From the NCBI GenBank assembly GCA_021186555.1, contig JAJKFL010000005.1:46247635-46311634 (forward strand): a stretch of 64,000 nt of DNA, given 5' to 3'. Positions 44,401 to 55,060 of this stretch are shown here, piece after piece. Made by a program: the position numbers and the translations under genes. The number at the start of each line of letters is the position of its first letter. The first letter of the stretch is position 1. This stretch comes from Reticulitermes speratus (lineage: Eukaryota > Arthropoda > Insecta > Blattodea > Rhinotermitidae). Below the pieces are notes generated by a model. It had not been told where the DNA came from, made no database searches, and was given only the letters and a program-made list of their open reading frames with translations.

Positions 44401-47400
44401 ATAACAAGTCACCAATATTAATTTAAAAATGATTTGGTATGATAAAATTTCACTCAGTTTTGAACTTTTGTAGTTCAGTATAAAACATGACAATATCTGT
44501 GCAGGGGCAATCATGGACAAGAGAAAGTTATACACTTGTTTCTGATTTGATTACTAGTCACATAAAATGTTTGAGATGCAATGAGGGAGAAACAAGATGG
44601 GACAGGATTATTATAAACAAAATTTTAGACTATAAATTTGAATTTAGAATTTGTTCATGGCATTAGATGAGGAACAATTACAATGGTTGTGCTATGTAAA
44701 AAGAATGGACAGAACAAGGATACCAAGAAGGACATTAGCATTAAATTTGTAAGGAAAGAACCTATGGGACAATGAAGAACAAGACAATTTAGCCAGGAAC
44801 TGAAAGACATAACAAAAAAATGTGGGGCAGAGCTGGCAAGAAATTGAAAAGGAAAGCTTTTTGGTGGAGGGGGAGGAGATAATATAATATAAAACACTAA
44901 ATCTAAACATCAAAATACAAAATGAAGAGGTAGTTAGTGCATTCATTGACCAAACACTCTGTAGGCCATGCCACGTTAAGGTTTGTGCCCACTATTAATC
45001 TTCCCATGTGAGTTTGTACACAGCTATTCACTTCACGGCCATCTTGTCCAGAAGACTTTCAGAGCACAGAGAAAAGCTGAGTTGGACTCATACCCTACGA
45101 GCACAGATATGGCATGGCCGAGCCTGATCAAATATTTAGTCATTATCACAAGAAATTGCAAAATGCTAACCTTGTAATCAGGGTCTGGTAACATATTGAG
45201 CAACAGGCATACAACTTTCAGTGGAAATTCATATTTTACAGTCCAGAACATCAGCTCTTCAAGAAATGTTTTATGTACAAGGTGCTCCTGGAGGGTTGGA
45301 CAGTCTGGAACACAATATGGTGACACACTCTCTCTTACACTTGTTCCAAAAATTATGGGTACTAAACAACTACATGAATATTGTATATTTTAGAACAATG
45401 TTACCAAACTACATGACATCACACCCCATAAGATCATAATCTTTATAATTCAATAACATGCTGTGAACCACATCTAATGTAAGTTTACACACACAAAAAT
45501 GTGTCAAATATCTTAGTTCCTAGGATCCAAGAAATGACATGAAATCTTACAAACCAAAGGGCTGAGAACACTAAAACCAACCTTTGTACTCATCTGGTGG
45601 CTCAGGATTTGGAAGAGATTTGAGGGCTTGTTGATAAATGTGCTTGCTCTCAGACATATAGTTGTGATAGGCTGAAGAACCAGCAACTTCTGTGCTGAAG
45701 TCCGTAAGACTTTTGTAGATCTCAGGACTGGTAAGTGCACTAGTCATCACTCTTCTCATGACAGCACCCATTGCACTGAAGTCGTGGAGCATCGTCAAAA
45801 ATGAGTCCGCATCTTGGATGCATACTACAAATGCCTGACTGTAACAATATTAGGATGTCAAAAATAAGGTTTATGAAAAACATGCAAAGAAAATCGGGAT
45901 AACTACAACTGCAGGTCAATAGATGCAGGCTCTGTTCATCATTTAGACAAAAATTCTATTCACCATATGACTGCAAAAGTAAAATTTAACCTATCCACAC
46001 CACTCTACATGTGCTGTGCTGGCCCACTTACAATCCACATACAGTATACCCTCTCTTTAAACATGTACTGTGCTCCTGTGAAACCTTGCACTTTGTGCCC
46101 GGTTGTATGCAGAGTCATCGCACTGAACTCTATAGCACGCCCAACTTTCAGTGTCTCATCACCGCTTTTATCTTCACAGCTTTATGTTTCTGTTTCACAG
46201 TTATAATTTTTCTCTACTTTCTGCACCTGTAGATGCATTACTGCACCTTCCAGAACTCATCACACAATGAAGGGCAAGGGTTACCCCATAAGTGAAGCAT
46301 CAGAGATGCTGCTACCACAGGGATACGTAAATTTTCAAAAAATCTAAAAGCCACGTTATAATTCTAGGTGCCAGACAGTGATATGAAGAAATTTCCATAC
46401 TCAGAATCAAGAATGTTAGACGCCACAATACAAATTTAGTCAAATGAGTGACATGGCACCAACAATTTGTACACCCCTGTGCTACCACAAAGGCTACACT
46501 GAAACTGAGTGAGAATCCAGATATATGATTGGAAATCCAAATACGGCAGACTCAGACTGCATATATGAGCTGGCATACGCAAGTGACTGAACACAAACCA
46601 TGCACATACAGTACACATTTAAAAAATGTGGGTTAACATCAGACATGTGTAAACACAATACGCATACAAAAGCCTACTGCAATATACAAGGCACATAAAG
46701 TACTAACCCTTACATTATTGTAATGAATGAATAATAGCGGTAGATGTACCTTTTTGAGTTTTGATGTTAGGTTTAAATTTTGAGTTGGGTATTTGGTTGA
46801 ATTTTGTTGACTTTGCCACTAGAGGTTATTACCTGCAGTGCAGTGAACGTTGGTTCACCGCACTTCGAAGTATGCTGAGGCGGGAATTCCTTAATTGTTT
46901 ATATAAGGGGATTCCAAGAGGCAAACGTTCTCATTTACGTTTCAGTAATTTTGTAAAGACGACATTAAGCTCCTGCAAGTTACTTCGGCGATGATGATAA
47001 ATACTGGTTTATGGCTGTGCGTACAAGGTAAGTGAGCTGTATTGAATTTTATATTTGTTTTGGAAACGATTACTGGAACAGAGCACTTTTGGTGTTTTAA
47101 TACTTTGGTGACAGAATTTGAAATTCTAAATTTATTTAGCAACGTGGCACAAAAACGTATTTACTTTAGGTAAAGAGGGCAAGCAGTTAATTTAACTTTT
47201 ATGTGGCAATTTAACTGTGAAATTGTTAACTAAGTTTATATTGTAAATTTATTTATTTTTGTAAATAATACAGGTTATGTTATTTAAACTTTAAATCGAC
47301 TGTATTATTTTGATACGTTGACAATTACCTGTGGGGCGTATCGAGCAAAGTGTAGGCTACTGTTCGCCTACTGGTGGCAGCTAAATTAGAAATAGGGAAT

Positions 47401-50400
47401 CCAGTGATTGCCTTATCGGACGCTACCGATAGAACCTGCTTCAGAGAATTGAGCTGTAGTGTAGCAACACTCTGGGGGAGGCACTACATTATTATATACT
47501 TACATGTACACAAAATATCATTTACTCTTTATATTTACCGTCTGATATGTGGGGAAAAATAAAGAAGAGCATGAGAGAGAATAAATAAATAAAGTAAGAG
47601 ATGTTTCCATTCATCAGCCATTAATTTTCCACTTTTCTGGGATGAGCAAACAAATGAGTTTGTTGAGGTCTGATTAATAAATGCACATGAAGATGGGACG
47701 TACACAACTACCGGTAGTTCCACTGTAATGTTATTGTTGCATTCCTGTGCAGTTGCAGTTACAGGGTTAGAACATAAAAATAGTTAATCCAGAAGTGGAT
47801 GGCTGTGATTCATCATCTTCCAACTGTTTGTAGAAAACATCAACAATAAGATAAGAAAAAATTTGGCCTGTAATCCAGCATTTCTTGCTTGACCTGAAGT
47901 ACACTTTAAAAATCCTTCACACTGGTTGCTGAAATCGCATAATAGGCAACATGTGTTCATGTTGTACAAAGAGTGTTCACCTATTCATCAATTGTGTTAC
48001 AGCCAGTTCATGTTAAATGAAACACACAAAAGCTGGACTACCTGAACAAGTCAGTTTCGAAACAGACTGGCATGAAAACCAAGTATCCTCATAAGAACCA
48101 AATAAAGCTTGACACAGACAGAAGAGACAAATGTAAGGTGCAGTGCATGCATCTACTCGGTTGGACACAACGCTCAACAAGCAAATAAAATTTGCAACAG
48201 ACGTCTGAGTTTCATCCCTAAGTGGGGCACACTGACAGACTGACTGACTGACAGACCATGTGTTAACAGAGCCTACGGGGAAAACGGTTAACACAGAAGC
48301 CAACTGCTGAGTACAATTCTGAGGCAATTTCATCTATCTACAACTCTCATACACACTTTCTCTATGATCCATTAACGATAGCCCTCTATTTCCAAGTGAC
48401 TACTGTCCAATTCTTTCCCAAATAAAAATTATGTCTGAAAATGAGCTACATGTCCAGCCCACACCATCCTTAATTTCAAACTCTTCATTACACTAGGTAA
48501 TACTGCACTTGCCCATTTGGTTCATTCTTCTTTGATGCAAATAATCTCCCTACACGCTGTCTTCAAGCACTAATTTATGTTCTTCCCTCACTGTAAGATG
48601 TGGTGCACTAAGAGGTTTCCAAGACTGAAAACTGTATTAGCTACAACACAAAGTATATCCAAGTTCTGCAGTTGTAGCCGGATAAAAACATTTTGAGGGA
48701 ACATGCTGCCTCCATCTTCAGGTTTGAAGTTATTATGGTGAGAATAAACAACCACATAAAATGAAGATGGTACCTCTTTTCCCTGAGATGCTGAATGAGC
48801 CTTAGTATGATACGAGGCATCATTGCCTTAGCCACACACATCAAATCAGGAGGCTCTGGTGACTGGTTCACTTGAGCTCTGGGTCCATGATGATCACAAA
48901 ACCTGAAATCAATATGAATTAAACATGTTACAGATGAAAGGGTTCCTCATCAAATACTGTTAGGGTCAACAAATCAAGGATAAGCTGGGCAGGCCATTGG
49001 GCCTGAATGGGAGAGAAGATAGATGCAGTGTGTTATAGTGTGAATGGCTGAAGAAAACAGACCACTCTGAAACACTTTGGGGTCAAAAATATTATAATGG
49101 ATCTTGAAGTAATAGTTGAGTGTGAATTGGATTTACCTGATTCAGGACACAGACCAGTGGCACCCTCTTGTGAACACAGTAATGAACCTTTGGGTTCCAT
49201 AAAATGTAAGGAATTTTGTGACCACTTGAGGGACTATTACCTGCCGAAAAAACTGCTCTGTGTGTCAGTATATCAAGAGTTATACTCTGTACACTGACAA
49301 GTACACTGCATAGCAATGGTACTGTGCAGATAAGCTTGAGGTTGACCTGAACACAGCTCATTCTCCTGCAATCACATGACTGAAAACTGGACATAATCAG
49401 GCAACTATTGTCCACAACAGACAAAGGTTTTGGCCTGCCTTTTTACATATGGAAAACCCTGGTACATCATGTTATGCTGCAACTTACCCTGTCTCTTTCA
49501 TGACAGATGTGTCACCGCAGTCACAAGCACCCCCTGCCTGACTTCGGAACATATTAAAATCATGACCCTCATGGTTCCCCTTCTGGAAGCACTCAGCACA
49601 GAGGGACATACATGGAGAGATGCCACATGTACGGCATCGATATGCCACAAAATTAGCTGTCCACACGAGCCCACAGGTTGTGGCATTGTCATAGCTGTGA
49701 ACTAATTGCAAACAGAATATAAGCACGGTAAAATAGAATTCTTGTTTAATATCATAAGCTAAAAGCTGCAAACGAAGAAAAAGCTAACTACCATGTGTAC
49801 AACATAAAATTCATTTGTTAAAACTACTTAAACTCTGTACCACTAGTACCACTAATGATTAGTACCTAGGTTAAACTACTTAAACTCTGTATTACTAATT
49901 CAGTTTTTTACCAACAAATGCAAGCAATATAAAATCTGTATCACTAGTACCACTAATGACTAGTACCTAGGTTAAAACTAACTAACTAATTGCATGGAGT
50001 AGAGTCCTTCCTGAGAAGCTAACACGTCCTTAGCTAGTCAAGAAACTCCCCGCATTTTATGCATTCACAAGTGCCCACCACCTGTCCCTGTCCTCTGCCA
50101 GATCAATCCAGTCCATGCCTCCAATCCCATTCCTTAAGATCCAATTTAATATTATCCTCCCATCTATGCCTAGGTCTTCCAGGTAGTCTCTTGCCCTCAG
50201 GTCTCCCCATCAAAACCCTGTATGCACCTCTCTTGTCTCCCATACAGTACCTAGGTTAAACTAGTATTACATTAAATTTCAGAATGTTGATGCCAATAAC
50301 AGGGCCTGTATGGCTTACAATCACTGTAACACTGTGACTAAACGCTCATATCTAGCCTCAGACATGAATATTACATGGCTTGTCGGCTGTCTGTGACTGC

Positions 50401-53400
50401 TTATTCAATACAGTCACAGCTGCCATCCATATCTGAAGACTGTCTTCTCCATCCACAACCTGAGGATATGCCATGCTGTGGTGACAGGGACCCACTTATC
50501 ATGGCCCCTTGTACTGTCAGGGTGGTTAAAATAAAACAGTTTAGGTGGGAAAGGTAAGTATAATAACATAAGACAAGAAATGCTAATAAAAGTTGTGGTA
50601 GAAACAACTTTGAAAGAGACAACCAGATGTTAAATGGTGATGTGGTATAACAGTGTCACATTAGAATCTGAAGGCAAATTTATGTGGCAGTGGGCTGATA
50701 AATCTTTGGCATCTGTAACAGGGAATTTCTGTTAACTGATCTGTGCCACAAATTAAGCAATCAATAAACTACCTAATTACAACAAAGTTATCTTAGTCTT
50801 GGAAGCCTGCCTCAACTAAACAAGTGTGAGAATTGAGGTTCTCACAGTGGCAACTATGAATAAACTGGAATGTGACACCTGTAGTAGTCTACCCTGAAGA
50901 TGGAGGCAGGAGGCAGCAGGTTCCTGCCAAACAATAGTAAATTACATGGATGGCACCATACCCCAGATTAACTTACAAAAAAAATACATGTTTGAAAAGG
51001 AAAAGTAACTAGGCCATGACAATGCTAAGCACAGAAATTAAGCCAACAACCTCCAGTCCAAAGGTCAATTCACTTGTAGCATACCACAAATTCAAAAATT
51101 AAATACCAAGGCAAACAATGATTTCTCTAGCCTTTCCATCACATTTCACAATTCATCAAAACCTTTCCATCAAATGTACAAATTTTCCAAGAATCTAGGT
51201 AAAAGGTAAAGGTAAAGTTCTCCCTGGAACAGGCCACAAAGGCCCAGAGGGGGAGTAGAGGTACAGCTCTACTCTTTCTTTAACCCTGGCACTAGATGAG
51301 GGTGGGTGGTCAACTCCACACCCCGGCCGCTTTACCCCCGGGAAAGAGACCCAGTACCCATTGTATAGGAGGCTGGGTGGGCCCCAGGGCCAGTCTGGAC
51401 GGGTGCAGAAAATCTCACCCCCACCAGGATTCGATCCCTGGACCATCTAGCCCATAGCGAGTCGCTATACCGACTACGCTATCCCGGCCCCCAGGAATCT
51501 AGGAGCCACCTTAAATTTCTAGGTGCCAAGAGGATGACCTGAAGCAAGTTCCACACTGAGGACCACAAATATTACGTGCCACTGTACAAAATTTGGTCAC
51601 CATGGTGACCTGGCGCCTGGGATTCGTGCACTCCTCCATTAAAAGATGTACCAATTACTTCCTCATGACTCCCATGCTACCAAACTTCACTGTCCTTCAT
51701 GCACAATTACTCCACCAGTTAATACCATCAAGCTGTTGAGTACAGTGTCTGCCTTAAATGTGACAGGCACCAAGTCTGAATCCTGCTTTGGATCCACCAC
51801 ATTAACTGAGATTTCTACACTGTTCCTGTACACTTCAAAACCAAACACCAATATTAAGGAGATTCATCCCTGTTGTGTTTATAATATCACAAGAATAATA
51901 CAATTCTAAACACAACTTTAACCTTTAAGAATAAAGTTGTGTTTAGACAGCACATAATTATATTATTCTTGTGACAAACACCAATACTTTAACACAGCAA
52001 GTTCATAAACCAGTGAACCTGTATTGTGGTGGTATATAATTTGAATCTATGTTGGATTAAGTTACTCCATATGCTGACTCAGTGTCCTAGGGCATCCCTC
52101 AGTCTTTCCAGAAGAATGCTCAACAGCACCTTGAAATAGGCCACAACCAGTTCCTTCCAAATCTTTACCTATCCATTATTTACAACAAATATTAGATGCT
52201 ATGTAACATGTGCAAGTCAAATAGTGTTGTTAATCCAAGAAACCATCAATGAACACTTCAACTCACATTCGACCTGATTTGTCACTATCATGACACCACA
52301 GCTTATTCAACGCTATACTGCATAACGGCACTAGACACTACATATTACTGGATCATCAATCAGTAAATAACAAACTTCCAGAATATGTTGGCATTTAGTG
52401 CTAGTGTGGCCAACAAACTGGCAGAAAACAGAATACAAGTAATAACAATCAAACACAGACATTATTTTGCATCATATAAAACTGGAGTGGGAACAGAGAG
52501 AGTCATACAGCCATGACACCATGAGGCTATCCTTCCTTGTAAAACAACAGTATTAACTAATGCCCATAGACAGTACAAGCTCTGGAATTCTATACAGCAA
52601 TCACCTACGTGCAAGAAATGCTCAGCAACATCTGCCAGAACTGGGAACTAGATGAACCAGACATTTGTTTAATTCACGAACACATCACATGATTATTAAT
52701 AAACAATGTACTAGAAAGAATACATAGTGCCATTTTTTTATTATTTTGCTACGAGACATATTGGTGCTACTACGACCAAAAAGACAAACAATACCTATCG
52801 CAGCAAAAAAATCCAAAACTGTATAACTCCAAATAGTACAAACTTACAGCAGGGTAAGAATAAATGTTATCATTATATAACTAGTAAATACTGTTTATAT
52901 ATAACAAACACAAAATTAAATAATGTGGGTGAACAGTACTGCCTTGTTGGTTCAGTTACTCCAAAATGTTAAATCAAATGTAGGGGTTATGTAATACCAA
53001 CAGAACTGGAGGAGCAGGAAGAAATCTTGTCTGTTTTAATCATCTGGCCACTATGCCTGCACTGCTCTGCCTGGGATACCAAATTCTGTTAACTTACCTA
53101 GATTATTAAGTTTTCCAGGTGTGATCTACAGTACCTGTGACACAGTGCACATACTTTGCTACCTTTCAACAAACATTTGGAGAAAGTGCACATTTCTTCC
53201 AGTCCTGATAAGTCAGAAATGATTAGTAAAGGGAAACTGGGGTATAACACCACAATAAACTCAGTCAGAATAGCTAGGACACTATGGTGAAAGATATAAA
53301 CACTGCTTCACCTCCAGTCCTTTCCAGTTCACCATACGTATGACAGTAAGGAAAGGGCCTGGCAGGTAGCGACTGTATTCTAGACCTAAATGTAACTCAT

Positions 53401-53638
53401 AAACAGTAACCTTACCTATAGTAGAAAATTCTTCTGGTGTCTTTCCACCAGCCATCAACCACTTGCACCACTCAATGGTTTCCAGATCTTCAATTGTTGT
53501 CTCTGGACTTAACAAGACATCCAATAGTTCACCAAGATATTTTAGTGATTCAGAATTTGAGCAACCTCCATTGACATAAGCAGCTGCACCACGTTTACCC
53601 CTTCTCAACAATGCACGGGGGGCAGTAACAGGCTCCAT
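41480..53638 (-). CDS. UBR3: UBR3-type E3 ubiquitin ligase, first nine coding exons (583 codons); 3' part not found
   Basis: Exons (minus strand): 53638-53416, 49701-49488, 48902-48774, 45838-45582, 45304-45171, 44395-44167, 43977-43798, 42940-42714, 41635-41480. All have GT/AG borders, phases agree (1,2,2,1,0,1,1,0,0) and the total, 1749 nt, is 583 intact codons. Residues ~84-142 are the UBR-box zinc finger ('[18 protein letters not shown]', 'GGACDCGD'), almost identical to animal UBR3. Later exons match UBR3 in order: '[20 protein letters not shown]', '[14 protein letters not shown]', '[15 protein letters not shown]', '[18 protein letters not shown]', '[13 protein letters not shown]', 'MMHPLRVQ'. 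UBR3 attaches ubiquitin to substrates with UBE2A/B-type E2s; unlike UBR1/2 it is not a strong N-degron reader. Human UBR3 is about 1,890 residues with a C-terminal RING, so about two thirds, including the RING, are missing from the window. The start is the only ATG upstream of the conserved [11 protein letters not shown] block. Confidence 0.95.
41882..41904. repeat. Poly-G run next to GGAAGAA tract
   Basis: About 20 consecutive G followed by 'agaagaaggaagaagaagaa', downstream of UBR3 exon 9 on the plus axis, within intron 8. It is a likely spot for assembly length error. Confidence 0.85.
43065..43140 (-). mobile_element. LINE 3' terminal fragment
   Basis: 'gagaagctaacagttgctc' and 'cttttatagaaccc' match the terminal segment of the LINE seen at 13585 and 49990. 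It is 75 bp only, in UBR3 intron 7. Confidence 0.5.
43400..43624. mobile_element. piggyBac-type MITE
   Basis: TTAA (43396-43399) precedes 'cctttaaatgatc'. The right end 'aaaggtcatttctgg' is degenerate and its TTAA is lost. The interior matches 40034-40249 ('aaggaaatttact', 'ttttccacaaaatgc', 'tttctgttcaaata'). It lies in UBR3 intron 7. Confidence 0.7.
44600..44890 (+). mobile_element. LINE ORF2 tail, second LINE family
   Basis: The plus strand encodes '[20 protein letters not shown]', then after disruption '[13 protein letters not shown]'. This fits the LINE tail [20 protein letters not shown]...[14 protein letters not shown]. It is a different family from the GRPRRRWED stubs. It lies in UBR3 intron 5. 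Confidence 0.65.
46318..46479. mobile_element. hAT-type MITE with perfect 8-bp target duplication
   Basis: The element runs from 'cagggatacgtaaatt' to 'aatttgtacacccctg' and is flanked by TGCTACCA on both sides (46310-46317 and 46480-46487). It is 162 bp, of the CAGGGGTGCACAAAT family, in UBR3 intron 3. Confidence 0.9.
46720..47484 (+). mobile_element. CpG-rich insertion with own TATA box and splice donor; possible solo LTR, family unresolved
   Basis: The 765-bp block is bounded by TACATTATT on both sides (46711-46719 and 47485-47493) and stands out by frequent CpG in a CpG-poor intron. It contains a TATA box 'tatataagggg' (about 46900), an initiator-like 'tcattt' about 30 bp later, a short leader, and a strong splice donor 'caaggtaagtg' (about 47028-47038). 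It has no terminal inverted repeats. The parts resemble a promoter plus first exon, as in a retroelement LTR or a captured gene promoter. It inserted in UBR3 intron 3 in the opposite orientation to the host gene. Relatively young from its CpG content and intact flanks. Confidence 0.5.
48660..48740 (-). repeat. 'PCSLV' repeat, core half
   Basis: 'gagggaacatgctgcctcc' and 'atcttcagg' read on the minus strand as CCUGAAGAUGGAGGCAGCAU, the 5' half of the hammerhead-like fold. The GAAAC half is mutated to 'AAAUGUUU'. It is just downstream of UBR3 exon 3. Confidence 0.55.
49080..49250 (+). mobile_element. LINE ORF2 3' end
   Basis: 'atggatcttgaagtaatag', 'ctgattcaggacacagacca', 'cctcttgtgaacacagtaat' and 'ccataaaatgtaaggaattt' match MDLREVG...[16 protein letters not shown] and the 3' flank of the LINE at 19226-19490, with small indels. 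It lies in UBR3 intron 2. Confidence 0.65.
49488..49701 (-). CDS. UBR3: UBR3 exon 2: UBR-box zinc finger
   Basis: This single exon carries essentially the complete UBR box: Cys in 'TTCG', 'YRCRTCG', '[10 protein letters not shown]', His in 'NHEGHDF', and Cys in 'GGACDCGD', the zinc ligands of the fold. '[18 protein letters not shown]' is a UBR signature. All ligands are intact, so the domain is likely functional if the full protein is made. Confidence 0.95.
49815..49975. repeat. Direct repeat, about 40-55 bp units
   Basis: 'ccactagtaccactaatgat' followed by 'tagtacctaggttaaa' occurs at about 49840-49876 and again, with one change, at about 49943-49979. 'cagtacctaggttaaactag' recurs at 50244. 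It is in UBR3 intron 1. Confidence 0.75.
49985..50260 (-). mobile_element. LINE 3' end, antisense
   Basis: Minus strand: '[20 protein letters not shown]' and '[13 protein letters not shown]', then 3' terminus 'gctagctaaggacgtgttag' region. It is the best antisense copy of the LINE whose fragments recur in this window. It lies in UBR3 intron 1. Confidence 0.75.
50862..50930 (+). repeat. 'PCSLV' repeat, core with expanded stem
   Basis: UACCCUGAAGAUGGAGG is followed by a duplicated 'aggaggcagcaggttcc' and 'tgccaaacaat', a damaged GAAAC half, on the plus strand of UBR3 intron 1. Confidence 0.5.
51170..51636. mobile_element. hAT-type MITE interrupted by a SINE
   Basis: The left part 'tgtacaaattttccaagaat' and right part 'aatctaggagccacc', 'ttccacactgaggacc', 'attcgtgcactcctc' together make one MITE of the CAGGGGTGCACAAAT family. 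The family-1 SINE at 51200-51490 splits it. Confidence 0.8.
51200..51490 (-). mobile_element. tRNA-derived SINE (family 1), full length, with target duplication
   Basis: The antisense copy runs from 'taaaaggtaaaggtaaag' to 'gctatcccggccc', with inverse B box 'caggattcgatccctgg'. Flanks 'ccaagaatctagg' (51187-51199) and 'ccaggaatctagg' (51491-51503) are a 13-bp target duplication with one mismatch. The insertion is younger than the MITE it sits in. Confidence 0.9.
51885..51976. repeat. Inverted repeat with TTTAACCTTTAA-like centre
   Basis: 'tctaaacacaacttta' (51905-51920) and its exact inverse (51932-51947) form a 16-bp stem. An outer pair 'tatcacaagaataata' (51885-51900) and 'tattattcttgtgaca' (51961-51976) agrees at 15 of 16 positions. 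'accaatatt/accaatact' flanks both sides. It is in UBR3 intron 1. Confidence 0.75.
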
Positions 53639-54150
53639 GGCTCCTAGTAAATTCGCTTTTCACTCAAAATATGAAATTTCAACAAATGTCACGTCATGAG
53701 ATAATTTGACGTTTGTCCAGCCTAACAAAACCTTCCGTCAGGTCATAAACCCGACTTAACGTCCAACAGGGCAGGCAAGGCTAACTGAAACAGACGGTCG
53801 ATGGCATCAACTGCAAATTAACCCCTTGACGTCGTCAATGCTGTACCAATTTTGACAACCAATCACTGGACATAGTCTTCGCAACATGACGAAAAAGTTC
53901 ATGCATATTCACTATCACGTCATGTTCAAGTACTGTTTAATTAACACGAAAAGATTAACGAATACACCATTTCAATAACAACAATTCGTACTGATCAAGG
54001 ACTAGCCAGTTACAGCCTGGAAAGATGGCACTGTTAAAGGAGACAATTACGGACAGACGTGCGGCTGTAGAATAGGCTCACTTCAGAAACTTTGGCTAAT
54101 GGCAGTATGGTTTGGTACCTATGAGCAGGGGATTACAGAACGTGACATAT
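53639..54150 (-). promoter_or_regulatory. CpG-rich 5' flank of UBR3 (probable promoter region)
   Basis: CpG frequency rises sharply at the UBR3 start codon and stays high to about 54.9 kb, while the transcribed side is CpG-poor. This is the pattern of an unmethylated promoter beside a methylated gene body. I see no convincing TATA box. Confidence 0.4.
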
Positions 54151-54884
54151 TTGAACACTTCACTGCATACGTTTGTTAATTAAGCAGTACATAAGCTACA
54201 CACTATTTGAATCCACGCATAATATTTTGTCGCATTTTACACACATATTTCCGCCTGTCTCATAAAATCACGAAGGACCGTTATGCACACATGGGAATTT
54301 TGTTATACACGAAACGTTGGCAGTACCGACACTTTCACGGCCTCAGCCTTTTACCTCTGATCCATGCCCTGTACGCGGTATTTATTGGGCATGTGTGAAA
54401 CAGTTTTGTGAGTGTTACAACATTTACAATGATAACGGCGAAAACAGATTTGATGTTTTCTAAAATACGTCTTGTACCATGAGTAAAATACCGCATAAGC
54501 ACCGCAGATGATAACAGCACTGTGGCATCGGCAGGAAAATACATTGAATCTTCATTTTTGAACTGCGTCATGTGATTAATTGAAAATAAATCTGAACGGT
54601 AAACAAACCTCGTTCCCCAGGGGCAAAATTGTTGAGTACTTATTAAAAAGTTTGGCCATAGATATTGCTCAGTGAAAAATATTTTGGATGAGTCATGAAA
54701 TCTCAGGTGTAAGCCCTCATGCCAGGACATTCTGTAGTTGCTGACATTGCCTGTGAATGAACGGCATGCAAATCAATTCTGAAAGGTTATTAAAAGAGTA
54801 TATATATTTTTTCCCCTATGGCTCGAGAGCACTATATGGGCCTCCTCGTTTCATCAAGGTTTCATGATTACACATTTGAGACAC

Positions 54885-55060
54885 ACCACAGTCGGTAGGA
54901 CTCCTCTGGATGAGAGACCAGCTCGTCGCAGAGACCGCTGCCTGACAGCACACAACACTCACAAGAGACAGACATCCATGCCCCCGGTGGGATTTGAACC
55001 AACGATCCTAGTAGGCGAGCGGCCGGAGACCCACGCCTTGGACCGCTGGGCTCGGCAAAA
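54885..55060 (-). mobile_element. tRNA-derived SINE (family 2)
   Basis: The antisense copy reads 'agtcggtaggactcctctgg', 'cacaacactcacaagagaca', 'ccggtgggatttgaacc' (inverse B box), 'gacccacgccttggaccgc' and 'tgggctcggc'. It is very close to 3965-4166. Confidence 0.8.

Noticed and set aside
54335-54730. 131-codon open frame, minus strand, near the UBR3 start
   Set aside because: No recognisable domain, no conserved motif and no second exon. Could be real but there is no support.
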